Positions 53,113 to 61,769 of a DNA stretch of 64,000 bases are shown here, piece by piece; positions within the stretch are counted from its first letter, which is position 1, and every line of letters starts with the position of its first letter. Made by a program: the position numbers and the translations under genes. The notes below the pieces were generated by a model. It did no database searches. It had not been told where the DNA came from and saw nothing but the letters and a program-made list of their open reading frames with translations. The stretch comes from Lentzea alba (GTDB lineage: Bacteria > Actinomycetota > Actinomycetes > Mycobacteriales > Pseudonocardiaceae), in NCBI RefSeq assembly GCF_011067745.1, contig NZ_JAAMPJ010000008.1, positions 310,001 to 374,000 on the forward strand, written 5' to 3'.

Positions 53113-55620
53113 ATGGACGACTACTGCGCGGATTTCGTGGTGGACTTCGGGGCCGTCGACGGCACGATGCTCGCGACCGTGGGCGGCAAGGCGGCGAACC
53201 TGGGTGAGCTCACCAGGGCGGGTTTGCCGGTGCCGCAGGGCTTCTGCGTCACCACCGGGGCGTACCGGGCGGTCGCGGCGGCCGACGAGCTGGCGAGCAC
53301 CACCCCGGAGAACGCCCGCAGGACGTTGGTCGAAACCCCGGTGCCGCAGGAGATCCGGGACGCGATCGTCGCCGGGTACCGCAAGCTCGGTGAGAACGTC
53401 CCGGTCGCCGTGCGGTCGAGCGCGACGGCCGAGGACCTGCCGTTCGCGAGCTTCGCCGGCCAGCAGGACACGTTCCTCAACGTCGTCGGCGAGGACGCGG
53501 TGGTCGACGCCGTGCGCCGCTGCTGGGCCTCGTTGTGGACGGACCGCGCGGTCAGTTACCGCGAGACGAACGGCATCGACCACACCACGACCTACCTCGC
53601 CGTTGTGGTGCAACGGATGGTGCAGTCCGCGGTTTCCGGCGTGATGTTCACGGCGAACCCGGTCACCGGCACGCGCGACCAGATCGTCATCGACGCGAGC
53701 CCAGGTCTGGGCGAGGCGGTGGTGTCGGGCGCGGTCAACCCGGACCACTTCGTCGTCGACGGGTCCGAGATCGTCGAAAGGCGGTTGGGGGACAAGAAGT
53801 TCGTCATCCGCTCGCTGCCGGGCGGCGGCACCGAGCACGTCGAGGTCGGCGAGAACGACGAGCCCTGCCTGACCGACGGGCAGATCCACGCGCTCGCCGT
53901 CCTCGGCCGCAAGGTGCAGCGGCACTACGGTTCACCGCAGGACACCGAGTGGGCGATCGACGCCGACGGCGAGCTGCACCTCACCCAGGCCCGGCCGATC
54001 ACTACGCTGTTCCCGTTGCCGGACAACCCCGACGGCGGTGCCCACGTCTACTTCTGCTTCAGCCTCGCGCAGGGCCTCGAACGCCCGATCACGCCGATGG
54101 GCCGCGCGGCGTTCCGCGAGATCGCCAAGTCGGCCTTCGAGATCGTGATCGGCGACCCGAAAAGCCAGTCCTATGTGGAGAACGGTGAGCGCATCTTCTT
54201 CGACGTCACCAAGGTTCTGCAGAGCCGCGTCGGCCGCGAGTTCGTGACCCGGCTGCTCGGCGTGATGGAGGCGCGTTCCTCCGAAGTGCTGCGCGACCTG
54301 TTCGCCGACCCGAGGTTCGCGATCAGGAACTCGTCGCCCACGCCCGCGCTGAAGCGAGTTCTGCGGCTCGCGCGGCGCTTCCACGTGCCGGTGACGGCCG
54401 CGAAGGCGTTGGTGAACCCGGAGAAGGCGGTGCGGAACGCGTTGCTGATGGAGCGCGACATCCTGGAGAAGTCCGCGAACCTCTCGATCGAACAGGCGTT
54501 GCGGCAGTGCGTGATGCCGGTGCTGCCGGGACTCGCGCCGACCGCGCTGATCGGGTTCGCGATGCTCGCGCTCGTCGGCAAGGTGGTCAAGGTCAAGCCG
54601 GGCGAGTTGCAGACCGTCCTGCGCGGCCTGCCCAACAACATCACCACCGAGATGGACCTGGCGATGTGGGATCTCGCGCAGGAGATCAGACGTGATCCCG
54701 TTGCGCTGAGCCAGTTCCGGAACGGCGAACGCCCCGCGGCCCTCGACCGCTTCCTCGCGAAGTGGGGGCACCGCGCCGTCGCGGAGATCGACCTCGGCCT
54801 GCCCAGGTGGTCCGACGACCCGACCTACGTTCTCGGCGTGGTGCGGAACTTCCTGCGGCTGGAGGACGAGAACGCCGCGGCGGATGCCGTCTTCGCGCGG
54901 GGAGCCGCGGAAGCGGAAGCGATGATCGAGACTCTGGCCAGGCGCGCCTGGGGCCGCGGCTGGTTCGTGCGCTTCGCGTTGCGCCGCACCAGGTTGCTCG
55001 CCGGTCTGCGGGAGTACCCGAAGTACCTGATCATCACCCTGTTCGGGGTACTCCGGAAGCGCGTCGCAGACCTCGGTGCCGCGTTGGTGGACCAGGGCAG
55101 GCTCGCCCAGACCGACGACGTCTACTTCCTCACCTTCGAGGAAATGCGTTCCGCGGAAGGAGATCTGCGTTCGATCGTGGCACGGCGGCGTGAGGTCTAC
55201 GACCGCGAGATGCGGCGCAGGCACATCCCGCGCGTGCTGCTCTCGGACGGCACCGAGCCCGAAGCCGTGCACCACGGCGCCCCGGCGGAGGGCGACCTCG
55301 TCGGCACCCCGGCGTCGGCGGGCACGATCACCGGCATCGCGCGGGTCGTGATGGACCCGGTCGGCGCGCACCTCGAACCCGGCGAGATCCTCGTGGCGCC
55401 GTCGACGGATCCGGGCTGGACACCGTTGTTCCTGACGGCCGGCGGGCTCGTGATGGAGATGGGCGGCGCGAACTCGCACGGCGCGGTTGTCGCCCGCGAG
55501 TACGGGATTCCCGCGGTGGTGGGTGTGCGCGAGGCCGTGACGCGGATCAAGACCGGTGAGCGGATCACCGTCGACGGCAGCACGGGCGCCGTGACCACAC
55601 TCGCGGACCTGACCGCGTAA
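53113..55620 (+). CDS. PEP synthase / rifampin phosphotransferase-like dikinase
   Basis: 835 residues, ATG at 53113. N-terminal ATP-grasp PPDK_N domain (GGKAANLGELTRAGLPVPQG, VRSSATAEDLPFASFAGQQDT, VMFTANPVTG, EWAIDADGELHLTQARP). A middle substrate-type domain covers about 325-740. The C-terminal swivel domain has GGANSHGAVVAREYGIPAVVG, with the phospho-His. The length and absence of a PEP/pyruvate TIM barrel match rifampin phosphotransferase (~865) rather than PEP synthase. It probably inactivates an antibiotic or phosphorylates a related molecule with ATP. No resistance is proven from sequence. Confidence 0.85.
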   Translation: MDDYCADFVVDFGAVDGTMLATVGGKAANLGELTRAGLPVPQGFCVTTGAYRAVAAADELASTTPENARRTLVETPVPQEIRDAIVAGYRKLGENVPVAVRSSATAEDLPFASFAGQQDTFLNVVGEDAVVDAVRRCWASLWTDRAVSYRETNGIDHTTTYLAVVVQRMVQSAVSGVMFTANPVTGTRDQIVIDASPGLGEAVVSGAVNPDHFVVDGSEIVERRLGDKKFVIRSLPGGGTEHVEVGENDEPCLTDGQIHALAVLGRKVQRHYGSPQDTEWAIDADGELHLTQARPITTLFPLPDNPDGGAHVYFCFSLAQGLERPITPMGRAAFREIAKSAFEIVIGDPKSQSYVENGERIFFDVTKVLQSRVGREFVTRLLGVMEARSSEVLRDLFADPRFAIRNSSPTPALKRVLRLARRFHVPVTAAKALVNPEKAVRNALLMERDILEKSANLSIEQALRQCVMPVLPGLAPTALIGFAMLALVGKVVKVKPGELQTVLRGLPNNITTEMDLAMWDLAQEIRRDPVALSQFRNGERPAALDRFLAKWGHRAVAEIDLGLPRWSDDPTYVLGVVRNFLRLEDENAAADAVFARGAAEAEAMIETLARRAWGRGWFVRFALRRTRLLAGLREYPKYLIITLFGVLRKRVADLGAALVDQGRLAQTDDVYFLTFEEMRSAEGDLRSIVARRREVYDREMRRRHIPRVLLSDGTEPEAVHHGAPAEGDLVGTPASAGTITGIARVVMDPVGAHLEPGEILVAPSTDPGWTPLFLTAGGLVMEMGGANSHGAVVAREYGIPAVVGVREAVTRIKTGERITVDGSTGAVTTLADLTA

Positions 55621-55630
55621 CCTCGGGTTT

Positions 55631-56287
55631 GTGGCTGAGTCCAAGGGTGAGCTGAACAAGGTCCAGCAGGGCCTCGCCGACTACCTGCTGCGGGCCGGCG
55701 TGGACGGGTTCGGCCCGTTCAAGAGCGCACGTGACGCGGCGTCCGACGCGCTCGTCAAAAAGGGCGACGAGAACGACGCCATCAAGCACCTCATCCGCAC
55801 GCACGTGGCGCTGGCCGGCGCGCAGGGTTTCATCACGAACCTCGGCGGGCTGATCACGCTGCCGATCTCCCTGCCGTCCAACGTCGCGGCCGCGTACGTG
55901 ATCCAGACGCACCTCATCGCGTCGATCGCGTCGGTGCGCGGTCACGACGTGGACAGCGAAGAGGTGCAGACGGCCATCCTGCTGTGCCTGCTCGGCAACG
56001 CCGGAACCGAACTGTTCAAAAAAGTCGGCATCAAGCAGTTCACCAAGAAAGCCGCCGCGGCACTCATCACAAAATACGGTACAAAGAAGCTCGGCACGAT
56101 CGCCGCGAAGGGTGTTCCGCTGCTGGGCGGCGTCATCGGCGGTGGCGTCGACGCCGCCTCCACCAGAGCGGTCGGCGCATTCGCAAATCGCTACTTCACT
56201 CACACGGACGTGTTGCCGAAGGTCATCGACGGCGAGGTGCTCTCGGTCGAGATCGAAGAAGCGGACGGAATGACCGATTCGCGCTAG
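55631..56287 (+). CDS. EcsC-family protein
   Basis: 218 residues, GTG at 55631, 10 bp after the preceding stop. The helical EcsC-like body has LITLPISLPSNVAAAYVIQTHL, KKVGIKQFTKKAA and GVPLLGGVIGGGVDAASTRAVG. Amphipathic helices suggest membrane association. EcsC-family roles outside Bacillus are unknown. Its stop overlaps the stop of the convergent DUF4239 gene. Confidence 0.82.
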   Translation: MAESKGELNKVQQGLADYLLRAGVDGFGPFKSARDAASDALVKKGDENDAIKHLIRTHVALAGAQGFITNLGGLITLPISLPSNVAAAYVIQTHLIASIASVRGHDVDSEEVQTAILLCLLGNAGTELFKKVGIKQFTKKAAAALITKYGTKKLGTIAAKGVPLLGGVIGGGVDAASTRAVGAFANRYFTHTDVLPKVIDGEVLSVEIEEADGMTDSR

Positions 56288-57042
56288 CTCAGCCGGTCCA
56301 GCGCGGAGGTGAAGGCGTCCGGCTGGATGTGCACACCGCCGCTGAACGGGTTCTGCAGTTGGTAGATCGCGAACAACAGCAGAACCAGCGTCGAGCTCAG
56401 CGTGATGGTGATGAGCAGCTGCGAGATCAGGTTCGGCCCGCCGAACAGGAACGGGAACAGCAGCGACAGACCGGTGCCGATCAGCAGCGCGAGCCACACC
56501 ACCGGGTTGACGCCGTTGCCCGCCGCGTCCAGCCGTTCCTGCCTGGCCTGGTAGACCTCCCACAGCTGGTTCGCCGCCTCGGCCTTGCGGTCCTCCTGCC
56601 AGCCACCGTCCGGTGCCGCCGTCGCGATCGTGTCCCTGAGCTGGTTCAGCGTGGTCCAGCCCCGGTTGTCCACGTCCTGGCCCTCGCGCATCCGCGGCCA
56701 CTCGTCGTCCACGACGGTCGAGACGTAGTCCCGGATCAGCTGCTCCACCTTGGTCTTCGCGGGTTCCGGCAGCGAGTCGGACGACCAGTCGACCGCGACG
56801 AGCGCGTTGGCCTCCTTCTGCACCTGCTCCTCCGCGCCGTTGGACGCGTCGAACAGCGAGATCAGGATGAACGCGACCAGCACGGCGTGCAGGCCGGCGA
56901 CGATGCTGAACACCGATCCGCCCGCGCCGAGGTTCTTCTCCCCGACTTCCTCCGAGCCGAACCGACGGGTGACGACGACCAGGACGGTGGAGATGACGGC
57001 GGCGCCGACAACCCAGAGCGTGCCGGTGAGGTAAATGCTCAA
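56284..57042 (-). CDS. DUF4239 (bestrophin-like) membrane protein
   Basis: 252 residues from a TTG at 57042, with AAGGAG 6 nt upstream, which decides this start. Four hydrophobic helices: about 5-25, 45-65, 180-200 and 212-232. A long extracytoplasmic or cytoplasmic acidic segment lies between the second and third. FLFGGPNLISQLLITITLS is characteristic of DUF4239. Ion-channel activity is suggested for distant bestrophins, not shown for this family. Confidence 0.82.
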   Translation of the reverse strand: MSIYLTGTLWVVGAAVISTVLVVVTRRFGSEEVGEKNLGAGGSVFSIVAGLHAVLVAFILISLFDASNGAEEQVQKEANALVAVDWSSDSLPEPAKTKVEQLIRDYVSTVVDDEWPRMREGQDVDNRGWTTLNQLRDTIATAAPDGGWQEDRKAEAANQLWEVYQARQERLDAAGNGVNPVVWLALLIGTGLSLLFPFLFGGPNLISQLLITITLSSTLVLLLFAIYQLQNPFSGGVHIQPDAFTSALDRLS

Positions 57043-57129
57043 TTCGGCTCCTTTCTGGTGTGGGATTAGACCACGGTCTACTGTGGCCGGTACAGCACGG
57101 TCTGGTTAACGAGCAATGGTCAGGTGGGA

Positions 57130-58335
57130 ATGCGCGGCAACAGCAGTGATACCCGGTTGTCGTATTGGACTGCTCCATTCCGGTGGCGCCAGGAATTGCT
57201 GGCGTTGAGCACCGTCTCGTCCCTGTTGGTGCTTTCCGCGCCGTTCACCAGCGCCGTTGCTCATGCTGCACCGCCGAACTGTGACGCATTTCAAGTGCGT
57301 TCATCCAATCGTGGCGAGTTCTCCACGTTGACGAAGTTCGACGCGTCATCCGGTGGGGTGACGGAACTAGCTCGGCTGGACTACGCGGTGAACGCGCTGG
57401 GGTACTCGTCGGCGTTGGGCCGTCTGGTTGGTCTCACGTCGAAGGGCCACCACTGGTGGAAGAACCCGTCGCACGTCGTGCTGATCGACACCAAAGGCGT
57501 GGTCAGCGATCTCGGACCCGTTGACGCGCACTGGTTCCGCACCGACGACGTGTCCGCTGGCGCAGTCGTCGGCACCACGTTCTACGTGCGCGACAACGCC
57601 CGGCTGCACGCGATCGACATCGACCCCGCGAGCGCGTCCTACCTCAAGATCGTGCGCACCGTCGTGCTGGACTGGCCCGCGCTGACCCTCGACGACTTCG
57701 CCGTGGACCCGGCGACCGGCAAGCTGACCGGGGTGTCGGCGGCGGGCGGGGGACCGGGCGAGGTCGTGACGTTCGACCCGGTGTCCGGACGGCTGCTCAG
57801 CCGGACGGAAGTCGCTGAGCTGCCAGGGAAATCCACCTACGGCGCCGTCGTGATCGACTCGGCCGGCACCGTCTACGCCACCAACAACGGCTACCACGGC
57901 CGCAGCCGCATCTATCGGGTGTCCGGTACCGCGGTGGAGCTGACGGCGGGCCCGCAGCTGGGCATGATCGACGCGGCGGGCTGCCTGCCGAACCCGATGC
58001 CGCCCCGCATCGACCCGCCCGCGCCCCGCCCCGAGGTGCCGCCACCCCCGCCGCCTCCCGCTCCCGCGCCGACACCGGCGCCTGTCGCGGCACCTGTCGC
58101 GGCACGTGTTCCGTCACCGGTCGTCCCGCCGCCTCCGGTCACCACGCCGCCGCCGTCTTCCGTTGCGCCGCAACCGGTTCCGGTGCGTGCGGCGCGCCAG
58201 AAGACCGAGCCGCGCAAGGACCTTCCGCTCGACGCCGAGACCACGCCGCTGACGAAGTCCCGCAAGTGGGCGATGGTGACGATCATCCTGGTGATGCTGG
58301 GCGCGGGAGCCGCCGCCGCGAGGGCCCGCGGATAA
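57130..58335 (+). CDS. exported beta-propeller protein with Pro-rich stalk and C-terminal helix
   Basis: 401 residues from the ATG at 57130 (a GTG at 57124 is an alternative). Signal peptide with core LLALSTVSSLLVLSAPF and cleavage near VAHAAP. Residues ~40-280 form a DUF6923-like propeller (YAVNALGYSSALGRLVGLTS, ...LDDFAVDPATGKLTGVS). A Pro/Ala/Val-rich stalk (~290-360) precedes a last helix (WAMVTIILVMLGAGAAAA) with a basic end. No LPxTG. It is a likely surface-anchored protein whose ligand is unknown. Confidence 0.78.
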   Translation: MRGNSSDTRLSYWTAPFRWRQELLALSTVSSLLVLSAPFTSAVAHAAPPNCDAFQVRSSNRGEFSTLTKFDASSGGVTELARLDYAVNALGYSSALGRLVGLTSKGHHWWKNPSHVVLIDTKGVVSDLGPVDAHWFRTDDVSAGAVVGTTFYVRDNARLHAIDIDPASASYLKIVRTVVLDWPALTLDDFAVDPATGKLTGVSAAGGGPGEVVTFDPVSGRLLSRTEVAELPGKSTYGAVVIDSAGTVYATNNGYHGRSRIYRVSGTAVELTAGPQLGMIDAAGCLPNPMPPRIDPPAPRPEVPPPPPPPAPAPTPAPVAAPVAARVPSPVVPPPPVTTPPPSSVAPQPVPVRAARQKTEPRKDLPLDAETTPLTKSRKWAMVTIILVMLGAGAAAARARG

Positions 58336-58376
58336 ATCGGTTGGCGTGACTCGGCCGCGCCGCTAGCGTTGCGGAC

Positions 58377-58391
58377 ATGTTCTTCATCTGA
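58377..58391 (+). other. possible four-codon leader (MFFI) within an inverted repeat
   Basis: ATG TTC TTC ATC TGA; its TGA overlaps ATG AAG, which opens a 44-codon Cys-rich frame in phase with the small basic gene at 58523. CTTCAT-CTG-ATGAAG (58382-58396) is a perfect inverted repeat over the overlap. This may be a leader or an operator. Confidence 0.25.
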
Positions 58392-58522
58392 TGAAGCCCT
58401 GCGGCGCTCTTGACGCTGCTCCGCGACCTCGTTGTCGCCCAGGTGACCCTGTTAGCGGGTCCTTCTCTCACGGCTGTCTTCCGCCGTGTCCTTGCACGCC
58501 CTCGTCACGAGGAGGTTTTCGC

Positions 58523-58684
58523 ATGCCTGCGACCACCCCGCCCGAGCCGTCCAACCGCGCTGCGCGTCGTGCGCAGAAGCGGGGCAAGAACGATCAGAAC
58601 CCGCACTTCCAGCTGCCACAGCAGCGGGTGCCGGTAGTCCAGCCGCGCCAGTTCATGGCCCGTCGCCGCGGTGGATCCGCGTAG
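58523..58684 (+). CDS. small basic Gln/Arg-rich protein
   Basis: 53 residues, ATG at 58523 with ACGAGGAGGT 7-8 nt upstream, one of the strongest ribosome sites in the window. PATTPPEPSNRAARRAQKRG is followed by a Gln/Pro/Arg-rich tail ending MARRRGGSA. The high positive charge suggests nucleic-acid or ribosome contact. No known family. An in-phase upstream ATG at 58391 would add 44 Cys-rich residues but lacks a site. A strong hairpin terminator follows. Confidence 0.6.
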   Translation: MPATTPPEPSNRAARRAQKRGKNDQNPHFQLPQQRVPVVQPRQFMARRRGGSA

Positions 58685-58709
58685 CCGACGCCGAACCGGG
58701 CGCGACACC

Positions 58710-58743
58710 GCAGGGGATGCGTTCACTCGAGCGCATCCCCTGC
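58710..58743 (+). terminator. hairpin terminator
   Basis: Perfect 12-bp stem GCAGGGGATGCG / CGCATCCCCTGC with a 10-nt loop, 25 nt after the small basic gene. Confidence 0.85.
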
Positions 58744-58826
58744 TCCCTTCGTGGTTCGATCTCCCGTTCTGTCGTGATCCGATCTAGCCTGAGGTGCTAC
58801 CGGACCGACAGGATCGGAGGCGCCAG

Positions 58827-59255
58827 GTGAGGATCGCTGACGTTTTGCGGACCAAGGGATCGGCGGTCGCGACGATCGACCCGGACGTACCGGTGTCCGA
58901 GCTGCTCAGATCGCTCGCCGAACACAACATCGGCGCGATCGTCGTCGTCGGCCCGTCCGGCATGGCGGGGATCGTGTCCGAGCGCGACGTCGTGCGCCGT
59001 CTGCACGAATCAGGTGCTGACCTGCTGTCTTCCCCCGTGTCGGCGATCATGACCGCCGACGTGTTCACCTGCTCGCCGTCGGACACGGTGGACAGCCTGA
59101 CGGTCGTGATGACCGAACGGCGCTTCCGCCACGTACCTGTTGTGTCCGACGGGCAGCTGGTGGGGATCGTCAGCATCGGCGACGTCGTGAAGAGTCGCAT
59201 CGGGCAGTTGGAGCAGTCGCAGGACCAGCTGCAGGCCTACATCGCCCAGGGCTGA
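58827..59255 (+). CDS. CBS-domain pair protein
   Basis: 142 residues from the GTG at 58827 with GGAGG 7 nt upstream. Two CBS domains: the first with AEHNIGAIVVVGPSGMAGIVSERD, the second with ERRFRHVPVVSDGQLVGIVSIGDVV. No other domain, so it is a stand-alone Bateman module that can bind adenosyl ligands. Mycobacterial relatives are linked to dormancy and stress responses. Partner unknown. Confidence 0.88.
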   Translation: MRIADVLRTKGSAVATIDPDVPVSELLRSLAEHNIGAIVVVGPSGMAGIVSERDVVRRLHESGADLLSSPVSAIMTADVFTCSPSDTVDSLTVVMTERRFRHVPVVSDGQLVGIVSIGDVVKSRIGQLEQSQDQLQAYIAQG

Positions 59256-59554
59256 TCCCGCCAGGGAACCACACCAACATCCAGTCCGACGGCCCCAGGA
59301 TGATCAACAACACCGCGTGGTCGCCGGCTTCGACGACCCGCTGCCGCTAGCCGACACAACGTCCACCGAGGCGCGCAACCCCGCGTTGTCCGTCTCGGTG
59401 GCGTCGTCGTGCGCTGCCCACGCCGAGAGCAGCATCACCAGCGACCCCGCCGCCAACCAATATATCGGTTTGCTGCCCCGCCTGACCTGCTGCTTAGCAA
59501 TGAGTCTTTGGACTGCGTCGTCAAAAGACTCATTGCTAAAACAGGATTCGCGTT
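59256..59554. other. intergenic region with a possible degraded membrane-protein remnant
   Basis: 299 bp between the convergent CBS and SRPBCC genes. The complement strand encodes LAAGSLVMLLSAWAAHDDA... to a stop at 59304 in one frame and AGDHAVLLIILGPSDW in another. Both are membrane-like and could be pieces of a frame-shifted small gene. There is no convincing start or ribosome site. The right part holds composite repeat copy D. Confidence 0.4.
59459..59540. repeat. composite repeat copy D
   Basis: ACCAATATATCGGTTTGC (core 59459-59466), then CCTGACCTGCTGC, then a 20-bp-arm hairpin (59494-59513 and 59520-59539, TTAGCAATGAGTCTTTGGAC in the left arm, one mismatch, 6-nt loop). Here the ATATAT word lies on the shoulder side of the hairpin rather than the far side as in A and C. 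Located in a convergent junction. Confidence 0.92.
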
Positions 59555-60100
59555 TCAGCCGGCCTGATCGATGCCGGGCGGCTCGGGGACGTTCTCGGTC
59601 TTGGTGTCCGACGGCATCGCCCACATGAAGGCGCGCATCATGGCGTACTGGAGCTTCAGGCCGGTGCCGATGTCGCCGGACTCGACGACCTGCTTGAGCG
59701 CGGCGAGGATGCCCTTCCAGGTGGCGTCGACCTTGTCGAGACGCTCGACGTCCGCGGGCCAACCCGAGTTGCGCAGCGTGACGCGCGTGCCGCCGTCGAC
59801 CTCTTCCAACTCCCACGAGACGACGGTCCACGGGTCGTCGCGCATGGTGAGTCGTTGCGTGTGGGAGAGCAGTCGCGGCGGCTCGACCTCGACGACACGC
59901 CCGACGACGAAGACCCGTTTGCCGTCGGTCGACCGGTAGTACAGCGGCGCGCCCGGCTTCAGTTCGGAATCGAGAACGGCGTCCATCATGGCGCGCTGCT
60001 TGCCGTCGAGTTTGGTGATCTCCGCCCACACCTTCTCGATGGGCGCGGCGATCACGATGCTGTGCACCAGCTCGCTGCCGGGTTCAGCCAACGTCCTCAT
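59555..60100 (-). CDS. SRPBCC (START/AHSA1-like) protein
   Basis: 181 residues, ATG at 60100. Ligand-pocket fold: SIVIAAPIEKVWAEITKL at the N-terminus, VVSWELEEVDGGTRVTLRNSGWP and a long C-terminal helix (WKGILAALKQVVESG). The ArsR regulator gene ends 17 bp inside it and is co-transcribed, a common pairing in actinomycetes. It binds a hydrophobic ligand or acts as a cyclase-like protein. No catalytic motif identified. Confidence 0.87.
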   Translation of the reverse strand: MRTLAEPGSELVHSIVIAAPIEKVWAEITKLDGKQRAMMDAVLDSELKPGAPLYYRSTDGKRVFVVGRVVEVEPPRLLSHTQRLTMRDDPWTVVSWELEEVDGGTRVTLRNSGWPADVERLDKVDATWKGILAALKQVVESGDIGTGLKLQYAMMRAFMWAMPSDTKTENVPEPPGIDQAG

Positions 60101-60431
60101 CCTCCTGTTCGGCGCTCTCGACCGCGTGCTTCAGGCCGACCAGCGCCGCTGCCCAGTTCTGTTCGTACTGCGCGACCCACCGCTGGTGGATCTGCTGGAT
60201 GGGCACGGGATTCAGGTGGTTGACCCGCTTCCGGCCCCGCGGCTCGACGAGCACCAGGTCGGCCTCGCGGAGCACACCGAGGTGCTGCATGACGACGTGC
60301 CGGCTCGTCTCCAGCGCCTCCACCAGCTCACCCGTGGTGCGTGGGCCGGCACGCAGGACGTCGAGGATCGCGCGCCGCAGCGGGTTCGCCAGGGCGCGCC
60401 AGACGGCGTCGTCATCATGTGGCAACTTCAT
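60084..60431 (-). CDS. ArsR-family transcriptional regulator
   Basis: 115 residues, ATG at 60431. Winged helix: ANPLRRAILDVLRAGPRTTG, VEALETSRHVVMQHLGVLREADLVLVEPRGRKRVNHL. No metal-site Cys pair. TTACGTAA (60431-60438) directly abuts the start and no ribosome site is seen, so the mRNA may be leaderless and the palindrome an operator. Co-transcribed with the SRPBCC gene. Confidence 0.88.
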   Translation of the reverse strand: MKLPHDDDAVWRALANPLRRAILDVLRAGPRTTGELVEALETSRHVVMQHLGVLREADLVLVEPRGRKRVNHLNPVPIQQIHQRWVAQYEQNWAAALVGLKHAVESAEQEDEDVG

Positions 60432-60492
60432 TACGTAAGCTTTTTAGCACCTGATCAGGTCACAAGTCGAGGCCCTGTCTCGTCCGTACGGC

Positions 60493-60921
60493 ATGAGCAC
60501 TCTTCGCGCAGGTCTTGCGTTCCTCGCCCTCGTCCAGGCGATCATCGGTGGCTGGCCGCTGCTCGCCCCGAAGCTCTTCTACGACAACTTCCCGCTGCCG
60601 ACGAACCAGTGGGTGGCCTACTTCCCGCCGTTCAACGAGCACCTGCTCCGGGACTTCGGGTCGCTCAACCTCGCCTTGTGCGTGGTGCTCGTGTTCGCGG
60701 CGGTGACGATGGAGCGCAGGCTGATCCAGGCGGCGCTGGTCGGCTATCTCGTGTACGCCGTGCCGCACCTGATCTTCCACCTGGGGCACCTGTCGCACAT
60801 GCCGTTCGCCGACCAGGTCGGCAACGTCGTCTCGCTGGTCGCGGTGGTGCTGATCCCGCTGGCGCTCCTGCCGTTGACGCTGAGGACCGGCCGGAAGATT
60901 GACTCCCGAGTCAGTCAGTGA
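60493..60921 (+). CDS. four-helix membrane protein
   Basis: 142 residues, ATG at 60493. Helices at about 8-25, 58-72, 82-100 and 108-125. Conserved-looking FYDNFPLPTNQWVAYFPPFNEHLLRDFG after the first helix. Divergent from the ArsR/SRPBCC pair with 61 bp between starts, so it may share their control. No family function known to me. Confidence 0.75.
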   Translation: MSTLRAGLAFLALVQAIIGGWPLLAPKLFYDNFPLPTNQWVAYFPPFNEHLLRDFGSLNLALCVVLVFAAVTMERRLIQAALVGYLVYAVPHLIFHLGHLSHMPFADQVGNVVSLVAVVLIPLALLPLTLRTGRKIDSRVSQ

Positions 60922-60998
60922 TGTGATCACGCCCGCACCCGAGTTGGTGCAGACCTTTTCCCTAAATCCGCCGCCATGGATGTTGGGGAGGAACGGGC

Positions 60999-61769
60999 GT
61001 GGAGATCTCTCGGCGTTCGGCGTTGATCGGTGGGATGGCGGCAGTTCCACTGTTCATGGCTGGTTCCGGGGTCGCGCGGGCGGCCACCTGGAAGCTGAAG
61101 TGGAACCCGCAGGCGAACAAGGACGGCCTCGGCGCCTTCGAGGGCGTCGAGGACGACCGGGCCGGCTCGCATCCGGGCACGAAGCACATCTACGTGTCGG
61201 GCAACGACTACCGGTTCGACATGCACACTCGCGATCGGGACACGTCGACTGACCGGCAGCGCAACGAGGTCCGGGGCATGAGAGCGGGCGGCCAGAACCT
61301 CGAGATCGACAACGGCGAGACGTGGAAGTGGACCTACTCCATGTTCATCCCGAGCTCGCTGAAGTCCACGACGTCGTTCTCGCACATCATGCAGACGAAG
61401 ATGCCGGGGCTCGGCTCCGCGCCTGTGACGGTCATGTCGCTGCGCCGCACCGGTGGCGTGCAGAAGATCGAGTTCAAGGTGACCGAGGGCAACGTGCTCG
61501 TCGGCGAGGTGAACCTCGAGCCGCTGCACAACAAGTGGATCGACACCGAGGTGGAGATCAAGGTCGGCAACGGCACCGGGCGCGTCCGCTGGGTCGTCCG
61601 CGAAGGCGGTCGCACGGTGCTCGACGCGACGAAGAACGACGTCGACACGTGGCTCGACGACCGGTTGCGCCCGAAGTGGGGCATCTACCGCTCACTCGGC
61701 GACACTTCGGGCGCGCTGCAGAACTGCTACCTGCTGCTGCGCAACCTCAAGGCCTATAAGTTCGAATGA
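60999..61769 (+). CDS. Tat-exported jelly-roll protein, polysaccharide-lyase-like
   Basis: 256 residues, GTG at 60999 with GGGGAGGAACG upstream. Twin-arginine signal SRRSALIGG, core ending SGVARA/A. The mature part (KHIYVSGNDYRFDMHTRDRD..., RQRNEVRG, ETWKWTYSMFIPSSL, HIMQTKMPG, HNKWIDTEVEIKVG) fits the concanavalin-like fold of polysaccharide-lyase (heparinase I/alginate-lyase) relatives with R, H and Y candidates. Substrate unknown. The DUF3500 gene starts in its stop (ATGA). Confidence 0.78.
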   Translation: MEISRRSALIGGMAAVPLFMAGSGVARAATWKLKWNPQANKDGLGAFEGVEDDRAGSHPGTKHIYVSGNDYRFDMHTRDRDTSTDRQRNEVRGMRAGGQNLEIDNGETWKWTYSMFIPSSLKSTTSFSHIMQTKMPGLGSAPVTVMSLRRTGGVQKIEFKVTEGNVLVGEVNLEPLHNKWIDTEVEIKVGNGTGRVRWVVREGGRTVLDATKNDVDTWLDDRLRPKWGIYRSLGDTSGALQNCYLLLRNLKAYKFE

